Assembly: GCA_027575805.1 (NCBI GenBank)
Contig: JANBPU010000011.1
Coordinates: 1-64,000, forward strand
Origin: Mycoemilia scoparia
Taxonomy: Eukaryota; Kickxellomycota; Kickxellomycetes; Kickxellales; Kickxellaceae
Length of the DNA stretch: 64,000 bases
Direction of reading: 5' to 3'
Part shown: piece after piece, positions 24,101 through 34,749 of the stretch
How the letters are laid out: each line of letters opens with the position of its first letter
How positions within the stretch are numbered: the stretch's first letter is position 1
Made by a program: the position numbers and the translations under genes
Notes under the pieces: generated by a model
Database searches by the model: none
Told to the model about the DNA's origin: nothing
The model's input: only the letters and a program-made list of their open reading frames with translations

Positions 24101-25280
24101 TTTAACAGAAAGGGTAACATTGCTGTGACTTATACAATTATGAACACGTTCATGATGAACAAACGCTGGGTCTTACACTTTGCTCTCTATCACTTCATTC
24201 TTATAGGATCCAAACAAGCTAATCGCAAACCTCAAGGTCATACACAGATTGCTTTCAAAGAACAAATCGCACGTATTTGAAGCAAATGTAAGCAATGAGA
24301 CAACAAGCCATATAATCACGAAATTTGTAAATCTTGTTGTCTAACTGAAGGTGTTGTCAAAATAAATACAGGTTACAAGCAACGAAATAAAGCTCTTAAA
24401 TGAACAGAGAAAGCTGGAACAGGATCTGGGCGAGATTGTAGTTGGAAAGACCCTAAACGAAACTGTGTTTACATGTGTAATGTCTGGTCAAATGAACAAG
24501 GCTAGCAAGATCCGTAGTGAATTCGGAATGTCAGAAAAGACGTAAGTTTATCAATTTTCATAACTTCAGCAATCCATATTGATCTTCACAACTAACACAC
24601 ATTGCTTTTGTATATAGCTTTTACTGGATTAAACTCAGAGGACTTGTCCAAAAGCGCGATTGGACTGAACTCGACAAGTTTTCTCGATCTAAAAAGCCGC
24701 CTATTGGATTCAAGGTAAACATTAGTCTTGTTTCGCAAAATATATACTTTATAAATATTGTGTGCTTTAATTTCAAATCATCATACTTCACCATGACGGA
24801 ATAGCCATTTGCGAGCGAATGTATCAAGGCACTTCAATATACAGAAGCGGAAAAATATATTTCGAAATGTGATCCCAAGATACAACCTCAGCTTTATATC
24901 AAGATAGGGAGATACAACAAGGCATTTGAGGCAAGCTTAGTAGTAAAAGATTATGACGCAATGAGGTAAATCATTAAATATCATCAGCATTTTTAACACA
25001 GCAAGCAATTTGCCAAATGGGAAAATGTCACTTGAGATCAAGTGTCTTGTAGATAGAAACGGGCCCACATCAGACTTTGGCCCAATTACAAGCCATTACA
25101 TATGCAACTCCTGGGGACCCATTTTGCCCAAGGTCTTGTAAAATATGACCAAATTGTAATTTTTGAATCCATGATTCTGATATGAGCATTTACTTTCCTA
25201 ATTTTAGAATAATCGCTTCAAAGACTCAAGATACAGGGTTGAGACTCGAGATTGAATCTCGACTCAACCAAGCACGTTAG
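21151..25280 (+). CDS. VPS16: Vps16, core subunit of HOPS/CORVET tethering complexes
   Basis: Vacuolar protein sorting subunit, 820 residues, predicted to act in membrane tethering at endosomes and vacuole with the class C Vps proteins. It is the most intron-rich gene here: 19 exons at 21151-21212, 21293-21378, 21465-21571, 21650-21775, 21851-21980, 22061-22188, 22262-22422, 22508-22582, 22663-22757, 22842-23172, 23255-23387, 23478-23612, 23715-23823, 23911-24113, 24207-24287, 24372-24541, 24618-24714, 24805-24965, 25208-25280. All phases join to one frame ending LNQAR. The N-terminal half is beta-propeller (VFYRKHDVYKMQWP, KIAISPNGRLVALC), the C-terminal half alpha-solenoid (AASFGKSFITVYNGDKFVDM, LAIKICDYLDEPRDKIYIHW, YWIKLRGLVQKRDWTELDKF). 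The last intron (242 bp) is longer than most others and contains a dispersed repeat. Confidence 0.95.
25040..25145. repeat. Dispersed repeat, copy 1, in the last VPS16 intron
   Basis: The segment from about 25062 shares GGCCCACA-type sequence and, near 25111, CTCCTGGGGACCCATTTTGC followed by CCAAGGTCTTGTAAAATATG with a copy at about 63508-63602. The best-matched stretch is about 60 bp with roughly a dozen differences. It has no terminal inverted repeats like the MITEs. Confidence 0.6.
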
Positions 25281-25473
25281 TAAACACCAGTGCAAATATT
25301 TTGGTACAACATCTTTTTTAGGAATATGTGTTTTAGTTTTGTTGTTAATATTAAGCATTTTGCCAAAAACAATTGACATTAAAAACAGCGAGAGTGATAT
25401 ATCTCTTTTCTCAAACGAAAAATCAATAAAGTTGTCAAATGTTGGCAATATTAAACTAGCTATATTGGGTTTA

Positions 25474-26500
25474 TCACATTTCCTCCAGATCATCGTCATC
25501 ATCACCAAGCAAATCCTCCTCAGGGAAGTCGCCAACAATGACCTTGTTTGGTCTTACAAATGAGCCATGATTATTTGGGCATGTAAAGTAACGAACGCCT
25601 TCTGCGCTACCGTCGTTCTTTCCAAAGGGCTCGTCATAGTGTATTCCCACCCAGTACCCAGGCCTGAAATTTGTTTTCCCAACATACTTCACAGTTCCAC
25701 GGCGCTTCATGACACCAGATTCATGAACATCGACCTCGCATCTGTCACCAACCTTGATCTTGCTAGCCTCTTCGCTAAATGCCTCAGGATCATTCAACTC
25801 GCTCTTCTTTTTCTCTGCTTCTTTGGAAAACCTCCCAATCTGGTTGCGCTTTTTGAATGCAAGCACAGAATCTATGACACAATGTCATTTTGTGGTCAAG
25901 TATATATGTGCGTATGCATGAGGATGTGTATTATACACAAAGCAAGCCTGACATCACGGGGGACTTACCTCCCAGCTTATTATAATCGGCATCTGACATC
26001 TCATACTTCTCAACGGCAGAAAGGTCATTGAAATCGATGGCATTGGGAGCATTGGGGTTGCGGTTGTCAACCTATTTTGTAGCCGGCATTATCGCCATTG
26101 TCATAGGAGTAAGGTTGTTAGTATTGGCCACGACAAAATATGTGCATAGAATTGGCAATTCTCTGTTCATATCAGAAACATCTACTTACGCTTAGGATGT
26201 AGTAGTCTTGGGGCTGGAACAAACCAAGCAATTGGGTGTCGTCCTCAAGCTTAGCAATAAGCTGCTTTCCGTTATACAGAGCCAGGATTTGGTCGCCGAC
26301 AGGGATTCCAACCACGGGTTCTAGGCGTGACTTAATGAAACAATACAGGGGCGTTTAGCAACAGCACTCGTCTATTGATAATAATGCGATCATCGACTAA
26401 CAGAGCCCCATACCTTTATTTGCCCAATAGTATCGTCCAAATTGAGACGCCGCTCAGAACTAGAATTGGAGCTTTTAACAAATAATTTGACGATAGACAT
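25474..26500 (-). CDS. TBCB: Tubulin-folding cofactor B (ubiquitin-like plus CAP-Gly)
   Basis: Alpha-tubulin folding/dissociation factor (yeast Alf1), 242 residues. Exons (-): 26414-26500, 26190-26330, 25969-26071, 25474-25871. An N-terminal ubiquitin-like domain (SIVKLFVKSSNSSSERRL, DDTIGQIK, KLEDDTQLLGLFQPQDYYIL) is followed by the NKLGDSVLAFKK linker. The C-terminal CAP-Gly domain (about 155-225) contains GTVKYVGKTNFRPGYWVGI and the binding-groove motif FGKNDGSAEGVRYF. Unlike many homologs, which end in a short acidic tail with an aromatic residue, this one ends in an acidic run DDDDDLEEM. It is convergent with VPS16, 193 bp apart. Domain order and length match the family, so the call is firm. 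Confidence 0.94.
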
Positions 26501-27346
26501 TTTCCTGTAGATTTCCGTGTAAATTTTTGAATTACCTCAAACGGTATTTTAGATCGTTTATCAGACAAACATTTGAAAACGAATGGCTGTCTTATGGGTG
26601 ATGTGGCGTTCTGCCAACCCATAAACAAAAGTCTGTGTCATCTCGAGTTGTAGCGACCTGGAAGAATAGACTCGACAGATAAAAAATATACAATTTGGGA
26701 AGTGATGAAAATCTTAAGCCGATTCTTAGTACTCTACTACCGCTAATGCATATAAAATGCTGTCATGATGGACGGATAGTCCTGGATAATTGACCACTTG
26801 GCCATCTTTCGCGGACTGAGATGAGTGATGGAATATATACAGATTCAACATTATCTCAGGTTCTATGGAAAGTGGCCATGGCTTGCACTCCGGATTGACG
26901 TCTTGAGGTAGTGGCGTACAATGAAGTCACTGAGAGGCCTGATCTCATTTTGTTTCTCACTTAGTATAACCCGTCTGCTGTGATAGATTTCCCTTTAGTA
27001 CAAAGCTTCCAATTCAAATAAACTCGAACTACAAAGACACATGACTTCAATTTTAATCGTGAGAAAACAATAGTACAGAAATGCACATTTATCTAGTGAG
27101 AATCTTGTGGGGACACAGGATGCTGTGCCCCGATCCGTAGAGAGCCTTTGGCAATATATCCTTTTTAGCCCTTGGCATCATTTCACAGCCCTCACACACC
27201 CATCTGTCTATCTATCTTCTGTCACTTGTACTATTTCTATACATATAACTATACTCCACTTTTATACTGTAGCTAACTAAAGCCTATTCCCCTAAATACG
27301 CACGAACATAATATAGCCATTATAAGGAAGAGGTATTGCCACTAGT
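26501..27346. other. Shared upstream region of TBCB and striatin
   Basis: About 850 bp between divergently transcribed TBCB and striatin genes. It contains no supported gene and no MITE. Confidence 0.45.
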
Positions 27347-30300
27347 ATGGCTCCCAACACAAAGCCTGAAGCTGAGAAGCATTCTGTTGAATCGGCACAG
27401 CCTCCAAAACGGCAAAAGGAAGCCATGAATTTGACATTTCCAGGAGCCCTAGACTATCTTTATTCTACTTGGGAGAGCTTTAAGATCCAGCAAGAATCAT
27501 GGGAAATAGAAAGAGCGAGGTTGAAGGTTAGTTTAGTAGCCAGCTTCTATATTTGGGCATAAAAGTAGAATGAACCAGTATATTATTGAATTTAACGCTG
27601 TCGAGGTACTGACACTAAATTACTACTTCTGTATATATGCTTTTAGACGAAAATAATTTTCCTCACAAAACAGAACAAGAAGCTCCAGGATATCTACAAA
27701 TCATACCAGCAAAAAATATCGTTTTTGGAAAGTGCGTTGAGACAATCCAGGTGAGCTTATATTTATGTTCAATTTGTATTTAGCATTCCACGCATATTTA
27801 ATCCCGCTATATCATCTTTTTCTCTTTAAAGAAAACAACTGCAGGACAAAGCTTTCAAGGAGAAGGAGCAACCTTCCTCTACTGAGGCACGGAAACAAGA
27901 AGATGAGCGATCACCGCTGGTAGATTTTGATATTGACCGTATAATCGAAGTGACTAAGCAGCAGCGTGGTTTTAGCGAAGACATTTCAAAGTATGGATTG
28001 TTGATATGCATTCATATATATATTAACACTATCCAAAAAGGTCTAACAAAGTAAAAATTGTTTGGAAATGTTTTATATTCATGTAGGAATATGGCAGAAA
28101 TTTTGAAAATGTATGACATGACCCCCAGCAGTAGTGATAGCGGCGATTCGACTTCCAAGGATTCCACTAAAGACAAAGAGAAGGACAAAGAAATTATGAA
28201 TACCATGGATGACGCTAAAGACATTGCTGGCACTAATGATGTTGAACCCGATGTATTGTATAACCCTCCAATGTTAGATCACACAACAAACAAACATAAA
28301 GAGCTAGGAAATAATGAAAAAGCAAACCCAGAAATGACAAGGACTATTCAAAAAGATGACAGAGAAGAGCATCTAAGGAGTGTTATGGAGCCTTTCCCCA
28401 CTCTTCATCAGAAAGCTCAAGATAGAGATCCAATTGCTAAACCACCTACTAGTGCGAATGAGCATAAGCGTAGAGCTAGAGCCCAATCACTAGATTCTGA
28501 TAAAACGCCGAGCCATAGTGATAAACAGCCAACTCATCGGGGCAACGATATGATACACAACCAAAATACCATATTTTCTGGGAATATTAGACGTTCATCA
28601 TCGTCGATGCAGGATAATAAAAGCACCGTCGAGCATAAAGCACACTCCGATGAATCTACCAACCCAAGCAGCAGGGGCGAAAAGAGAGATGGTCAAACTA
28701 ATGTGCCACCGGAAAAAAAAGATAAACCATCCAGTACTCGATCTCTCTCCAAGATCAGCAGGCGGACATCGCTCCCAGCGACACTCATTGCCACTACAGC
28801 TACCAAAAACATGGATTTAAGGAAAAGCAGGACAGATCCAATACCAAGTACGCACTTTGGACAAGAGAAGTCTCTCTCGGAGCTGAAGGCGCCTATAAAT
28901 GCTGTCATCAATTCAATAAAATTTGGCACTCAGAAAAAGCAAGTGGTCCAAAATCTAATCACAATGGGATACAAACCTATCCACCCAGAAGGCAGAAGAT
29001 CCCTTGACTCGGCTCTCCAAAGTGTCTCAAAATCTCAAAAATTGCATGTGGATAAGCCAGCCAGACCATCATCGATAAGCGGTAGAAGTTTTGACAAGAC
29101 TAGTCTTGCTGCTGACGGCGGCACCATACCCATGGGCAAGAAAATTCTGCACCCAATCCCTGAACTACTTCATTGGTATGGCTTAACTTTATGCTTGTCA
29201 GTTATATCCTATTTCCCTAAAACCGACCACGGTTTAAGCTATATAAGCATTGCTGTTTTGTAATTTGTATAGTCACCTGGATACTGTGAGATCTGTCGAT
29301 CTAAGAATTGCCGAAAATGGCCATACACAGCTCATTGTGGGGTCAGAGGACGGGCTAGTAACCCTTTGGGACATTAAACAAACTGAGAACCTGGAGCCAA
29401 GGTACGACTCTTGCCTATAGCTACTTGGCTGTACAAAATAATAATGGCTCTACTACTGGAAATAATACATAATATTGAATTTTCACTAAATACATGTAGG
29501 CTCAACCCCAAAAGTTCCTTTGTTCCACACAAGATGTTCAGAGGCCACAAAGCAGCCGTCACTAGTGTGGTGTTTGATACAGACCATATCTGGGCATACT
29601 CTGCAGGAATGGATGCAGGAATCCATGTTTGGTCCCTTAACACCACTTCCCAAAGAGGTAAACAGCAAATTTGCGGTTTAGCATAGCAGTCTGTACATGC
29701 ATACGGTTCTGGGCATGCATATACCATCCATGGGCTTTATTCATATTTGTAGATATGAACCTTTGCTCCGATTTCTCCGATCGAGTATTGACTGGGCACA
29801 GAGATGCGATCTGGGACCTCTCGTTGAGCAAAGACAAGAATTGGCTTGCATCTGCATCGGCAGATGGAACATGCGCGATATGGAACACGCATTCGACAAG
29901 CCTTCGCCCGGTTACCTATCTTAGATATAATGAAAGCAGCAAGAACACGATTACAAAAGGTGGTGAGTATTTAGCCTGGATACACAATGTTATTATGTTT
30001 GCAAATGCTTTGAAAGAACTATTATGCTGAAATCTTTTTGGGCATAATCGATAGCCCCCGTCCCAACAACGCTGTGCTTTTTGCCAGAACAATACTGTGG
30101 ACTGGTAGTAGGATTTTCATCTGGAGCCGCGCAATTGTTTAACCCAGAGACCAGCCAATTGTTAGTGTCGTGGACGCCAAAGTCTAAAAGTGAGTTTACA
30201 AACCACATTATACAATGCAAACAGCCATAGCGTTGCTTAGAGTCAATTGATAGCTACATTGTCTACATCAAAACAAATAGGTCTCCTCCCGGGAGATGCC

Positions 30301-30660
30301 ATAAATAAGGTTGCGGCGGGCAGATACTCGAAATCAATTGCTTTTGCGTGTTCTGAGAATGGTCGGGTTCTTCTTCTGGATACTAGATCAAGCAAAATTG
30401 AGCACAGCTGGCAGGCCAGCAAGCAGGCAATTACAGCACTTGATGTGGATACTGAGCAGATGCAGCTAGTGACGGGCGGAACTGACTCAGTACTCCGTTG
30501 GTGGGATGTTCGCGCCCACAACTGCTATGCAGAAGACATCTCGTATACTAACAAAGGCGGGGAAAGCATTAGCAGTGTTCGCATCGGTCCGCAGAAGCAT
30601 TTCGTAGCGACAGGGAGTGCAGATGGGGTCGTGAGGCTTTATTCAGATGACCTCCGTTAG
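27347..30660 (+). CDS. STRN: Striatin-family WD40 scaffold of the STRIPAK complex
   Basis: Homolog of striatin / Pro11 / Far8, the regulatory scaffold that links PP2A to GCKIII kinases in STRIPAK, controlling cell fusion, polarity and septation in fungi. About 847 residues. Exons: 27347-27526, 27647-27750, 27832-27990, 28087-29175, 29273-29401, 29500-29657, 29753-29962, 30055-30189, 30281-30660. The N-terminal signature reads FPGALDYLYSTWESFKIQQE then WEIERARLK, running into the dimerising coiled coil (to about residue 110). Residues about 150-505 are low-complexity and charged. The C-terminal WD40 propeller starts HLDTVRSVDL and includes GHKAAVTSVVFD, TGHRDAIWDLSL, TRSSKIEHSW and SVRIGPQKHFVATGSADGVV. 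The intron at 30190-30280 is set by reading frame, since the nearer AG at 30240 breaks it. Confidence 0.93.
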
Positions 30661-31819
30661 TTTCAGCCTCCAACAACCCTTACTGCTTCTATCCAGCCAT
30701 CATAAATAAAACCTTATACACACTGCTCACATCTGCCCTGCTGCTTGGACGGCGGCAACACATTGTAGATGCCCCAAACATTTCTTTGGTGCTTGCTTTC
30801 AAGATCTCGATCAATTGGTATAATAAATTCATTTTGAACCGAGTAGTAAACAAACATGATGCAATCTAATGGGATACAAGATCAATGTTGAAGAGAACAA
30901 GGGCTTTACACTACTTATACAAAGCATCGCCACATCGCTTGTACCACTCAGATCCAAAGACCATTTCAAAATAGCCAAAAATAAGCAGAAATAATGATAG
31001 ATTCAATTTAAAATAAAAGTTGCATATACACATATGGGAGGCTATTTTTGAAGGGCCAAATTAATATTATCAATGATATTATAGGCTGGCTAATATGCTA
31101 GTTGAAACTGGCCTACTGGTAAAAACTGTCCCTTTAAAATAACTACCCGTATGATGTAGTTTCTCAGTAGATTTCGACCCAACCCAACCGATAAATAAAG
31201 TAGGAAAGAGATTACAGAATTCATTTCTGTAATCTTGGATTGATGGATTTGTAAACAAAAGAAAGGACTACTTTGACGTAGACAGTGTTCAAAATGTGCA
31301 TGTGTGTGTGGTGCATGCTGAAGAGGACCGTAATATTCCAATGAAACAATGGTTCGAATGCAAGTAAAACAGTAGAAGAAATACGAGTAAAGATGTGTGG
31401 TGGTGGATGTCATAAAAGGCTATAAAAGCCAGTATAGTCTTTTCCACAACTGTTTATCCAATTGCTCTCAGCGGCAGGAAGAAACAAACAAAATCTTGAA
31501 AGTGTGGCAACCCTATGTCCTGCATATTTTATTCCACTTATTTCGGCTGGCTTATTTGGATTTGGGTTTGAGCCTATTTTTGGGCCAAACACAATACGCT
31601 TGTAAAGTGGACGCTGCAAGGTATATAAACAGTAGTAGCTCTCGTGCTTTGTAGGCTGAACTCATCTAGCGATATTTTATACCAACAACTTTTCTCTTGG
31701 CCGACCTTCCCGTCCTCTTCCTCTCCCTATTCATTTATTCTTTCATTTATTATTCCAGCCGTTCTTTTGGCTGCTATTTTCATTTTATCCATAGTACTTC
31801 ATTACGAGACATCATCATC
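30661..31819. other. Intergenic region with a subfamily B MITE
   Basis: About 1.15 kb. Apart from the MITE at 31031-31153 there is no recognisable gene. The frame that leads into the next gene is open from a TTG at 31697, but its first ATG is at 31820. Confidence 0.5.
31031..31153 (-). mobile_element. MITE-like element, subfamily B, copy 1
   Basis: Left end CATATGGGAGGCTATTTTTG, right end CCCTTTAAAATAACTACCCG then TATG. The centre, read on the minus strand, has CCAGTAGGCCAGTTTCAACT and TATAATATCATTGATAA, matching the copies at 50663 and 63871. It lies between striatin and the orphan gene. Noncoding. Confidence 0.82.
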
Positions 31820-32476
31820 ATGCCCGTTAAAACTAGATTAGCTAGGATTGTGCTAAGGCTTAGGAGACTTGCCACATCAGCAATAATAAGAATTCGCCAC
31901 AAAAAATATCACCGAGAGTCAACACATCCCAAAGATACACCGAGACCGTCATTTTCAATACCATCTGTCGAGAGCTTCACTGTGGTTTCTGCTCATGATT
32001 ACGGCATGCCAAACATAAAGATAAACCCTAGAAATGCCCTGAGTGCCGAATGGCTAATGCTGGTTGAAGAAGGCGCGCCGCAAAAGAAAATGTCGCGGTG
32101 GGCATCCCTGCGAACAAGAACCATGAAACCCCAAAGGCTTAGGAGAAGTCGAAGTGTTATGTCGCAGCTCAAGTCATCGTCAGGTACGAGAGCAGACATT
32201 AACAATGTCAGGAAGAGGAGAGCATCTAGCTTGGTTTACAGTACAATTCTTCGGCGCCATAAATTCGAAGCAAAGGCCAGTCGAGAGCCTTTGTTCGATG
32301 CGAGCACAATTCAAGATAAACCAGAGGAAAAGGAGGTGGCTCTTGATGTATGCCCAAAGATAAAGATACCCTTGCATTTCAGCAGTCGGGCGACGATTGG
32401 TTTCTCGTATGAAGAGGAGGAAGAGGAGGACCAGATACCCTTTTCCCCAGAAGGTTATACTCCTTTCTCTCTATAA
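31820..32476 (+). CDS. Orphan basic protein, 218 residues
   Basis: Unrecognised single-exon frame starting at the first ATG (MPVKTRLARIVLRLRRLA). The N-terminus is a strongly basic, possibly amphipathic helix (RLRRLATSAIIRIRHKK), which could be a mitochondrial presequence or a membrane- or nucleic-acid-binding helix. The middle is Arg/Ser-rich (MKPQRLRRSRSVMSQLK, RKRRASSLVYSTILRRHK) with many potential phosphosites. The end is acidic (EEEEEEDQIPF). The open frame continues 41 codons upstream without an ATG. Its size and balanced composition argue for a real gene, but there is no homology I can name and no intron to support expression. Confidence 0.55.
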   Translation: MPVKTRLARIVLRLRRLATSAIIRIRHKKYHRESTHPKDTPRPSFSIPSVESFTVVSAHDYGMPNIKINPRNALSAEWLMLVEEGAPQKKMSRWASLRTRTMKPQRLRRSRSVMSQLKSSSGTRADINNVRKRRASSLVYSTILRRHKFEAKASREPLFDASTIQDKPEEKEVALDVCPKIKIPLHFSSRATIGFSYEEEEEEDQIPFSPEGYTPFSL

Positions 32477-33128
32477 CAAGCACATCTATAAAAATAGCAT
32501 AATAGTATTATCAACCAAGTATTTGGTTTGTCCTGCCATAACTCCTAGTTATTACTCTATGTTCAATAGTCATTAATGTAAATAAACAATGTGAATAACA
32601 TTTAATCCAATATAAAAGTGAGGCATATGATATTTCATGCTTATAATCAGGCAGTGTACCACGCTGGCTTGTTGAAGTAATCAAAACTGCTTTATGGCCC
32701 ACTCATACTTCCTCCCATACGATAATGCATTATGTAACTTGTTATAGTGGGCCGATGATGATGATGGGTATTTATGACAGGTACCCATCCACTACAATTT
32801 TGTTCTGATCGCAAGGTTCCTTGCTCTAATTTAAAGCAATTAAGCTTTAATACTATTCCGCTTGCTAGGACAAAGCTAACTGTGTGTCATCACAGTTGTT
32901 TTTCTTGTTTTGTTTACCTCTTGATCGTGGCTCGGCTTTCTCTTCTTTTAAAAGCTTGTAGGGCTAATCGAGTTTTTGATATTGTGGTGACGTCAATGCC
33001 ACACTTGCCATAATACACTTCGAAGCTTTATTTCGGTCAAATAGACTTTGTTAAACAGGTACGTGTACATTCTATTTCGGATGTATTTCCACATTAGCAT
33101 ATTTATCAAATTCCGTAGTTCCCGTTAA
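32477..33128. other. Intergenic region upstream of the PI31-like gene
   Basis: About 650 bp. I looked here for exons encoding the missing N-terminal domain of PI31. The open frame at 32774-33013 does not resemble it. No repeat noted. Confidence 0.45.
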
Positions 33129-34143
33129 ATGAGCCAAAGAGACAATTCACAACACGACCGCGGCAAGCCAAGTCAGACTGAGGATGATACTCCATCAGGT
33201 CCACCGAGGACTACAGGGCAGGAAGATAGGCCTCCCACTGCGCTGACAATCGAAGGAAACGTACCGCAACATCCAGGAACGCTGTTACAGGGAAGAAACT
33301 CAGACTCAAACTCCCAGGAAAATAGACACCAAATTGGAAGAAGTGACCTTGATACCATTGCTAGCCAATTGTAGGTACAAATATACCGGAATTACATGCA
33401 GCCGATATTAGTAGTAGACTTTGTAAAGGAAGACATGTTGTTTTACTTATAAACATATTTGGCCAATTATTGTATAGACATAATCCAAATAACAACCCAA
33501 GCTCTGGTGGCATGTTCGTGGGACCAAATCATCCATCATTCGGAAGCGTTGATCCCACCCGTCCCTCATTCGATCCTGGGCTTGATTATAATTCCGGGTA
33601 AATTGAACAGTTCAACATTGTAAACCAGACTTTATCAATTATCATACAGCAATGGTTAAGATCTAACGCCATTTTTTCTCTAAATAAAAGTGGTTCTACA
33701 CACATTCCTCCACCTCCTCCTGGAGCAAGATTTGACCCCGTAACACCATTTGGACACTCAAGGCAAGTATTATATATATATATATATGTTTATTCCTAAC
33801 TCCTGTAACCGAAACGCCTTTGTTAAGCTAGTTATTGTATGCAAAATTCATTTAGTCTGGAGCCAAATCCCGATCATCTTCGCTACCAAGTAAGTGATTA
33901 TCCACAAAAACAGGTTCTTTGTATAATTACTATTACCACTATAGCACAATCCTGACCCACAAACATTTTTCTTGTTTTGTGTTATAGGCACCTTTGGGTG
34001 AGGACTATGATGGCCTGCAAGACCAACAGAGAAGACCTCCTCGTCGGCAGGATCCTAACAACCCATTCGGCTTTCAACCTGGTCCTGGAGGATTTGGTGG
34101 ACCAGGAGGAGGAGGAGGAAGAGGCCCACCCTCCTTCCACTAA
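33129..34143 (+). CDS. PSMF1: PI31-like proteasome regulator lacking the N-terminal FP domain
   Basis: Predicted 207-residue protein matching the Pro-rich C-terminal region of PI31/PSMF1, a 20S proteasome-binding regulator. Exons: 33129-33370, 33478-33597, 33691-33762, 33856-33889, 33988-34143. Matching blocks are GGMFVGPNHPSF, PPPPPGARFDPVTPFG and EPNPDHLRY, ending in a GGFGGPGGGGGRGPPSFH tail. The first 80 residues are polar and disordered, without the roughly 150-residue FP domain of full PI31. Intron 3 (33763-33855) uses a GC donor (AG/GCAAGT). The nearby GT donor at 33767 would put the PNPDH block out of frame. Either an upstream exon set was missed or this is a genuine short form; I saw no FP-like frame upstream. 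Confidence 0.78.
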
Positions 34144-34282
34144 CACAACGGAGATCCGACATAATCGGTTCTTGGGTCGGCAAAACCGGCCTCCATTTTA
34201 TTACAACAAGAAATATTCAAAATTTCATAAATGATTTTTTTACATATTTGATTACAGCTTTTATACATTTAAATGCATGGTT

Positions 34283-34387
34283 CATATGGGTAGTTATTTT
34301 AAAGTGTTACCATGTTGCAACAAACTGTGATTGCCCCTATAATCTTTGGCCACCAAAAGTCACCCTTCAAAAGTTATTGCACATATG
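34283..34387 (-). mobile_element. MITE-like element, subfamily A, copy 5 (first of a triplet)
   Basis: Left end CATATGGGTAGTTATTTTAA, core GATTGCCCCTATAATCTTTG, right end ACCCTTCAAAAGTTATTGCA running into CATATG, which is also the start of the next copy. Confidence 0.82.
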
Positions 34388-34504
34388 GATCATAATTTTT
34401 GAAGGATGAATTTTGGTGACCACTGATTATAGGCGCAATGACAGCCAAATGAATGTCCAGTTTTACTAGTAAACTTTCACCCTTCAAAAATTATGATCCA
34501 TATG
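34382..34504 (+). mobile_element. MITE-like element, subfamily A, copy 6 (middle of a triplet)
   Basis: Terminal repeats look perfect over about 24 bp: CATATGGATCATAATTTTTG then AAGG at the left, and the exact inverse at the right. The core is TGATTATAGGCGCAATGACA. The inner end TTTTACTAGTAAACTTTCAC shares TTTTACTAGTA with subfamily B. It is very similar to copy 8 at 53635. Confidence 0.9.
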
Positions 34505-34620
34505 GATAGTTATTTTTGAATGGTGACTATTTCCTAACAAATGGCGATCACCCATTTGGCTGCGATTGCCTCTATAATCATTGACCACCGAAAGGTGTAC
34601 CTTTCAAAAATTGTTCATAA
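34498..34620 (-). mobile_element. MITE-like element, subfamily A, copy 7 (last of a triplet)
   Basis: The left end CCATATGGATAGTTATTTTT overlaps the last bases of copy 6. The core GATTGCCTCTATAATCATTG is inverted relative to copy 6. The right end CTTTCAAAAATTGTTCATAA is partly eroded. Confidence 0.82.
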
Positions 34621-34749
34621 ATTGGTGCTATGTTTGGTGAAAAGTTTAACCAAATGAAATAAATTGTAGACAGTGAGAAAATGAGAAAAATGCTATTAAA
34701 TAAGTATTGCGGTAGTTAAGATATAAAAAGAACGATGATATGTATGTTT

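Larger units (their letters stand above)
34144..34749. other. Convergent 3' spacer carrying a MITE triplet
   Basis: Space between the PI31-like gene and the ATP-grasp-like gene. More than half of it is the three abutting MITEs at about 34283-34620. The rest is AT-rich. Confidence 0.6.

Noticed and set aside
30190..30240. Shorter striatin intron with acceptor at 30240
   Set aside because: Puts the downstream WD40 sequence out of frame; the acceptor at 30280 keeps it.
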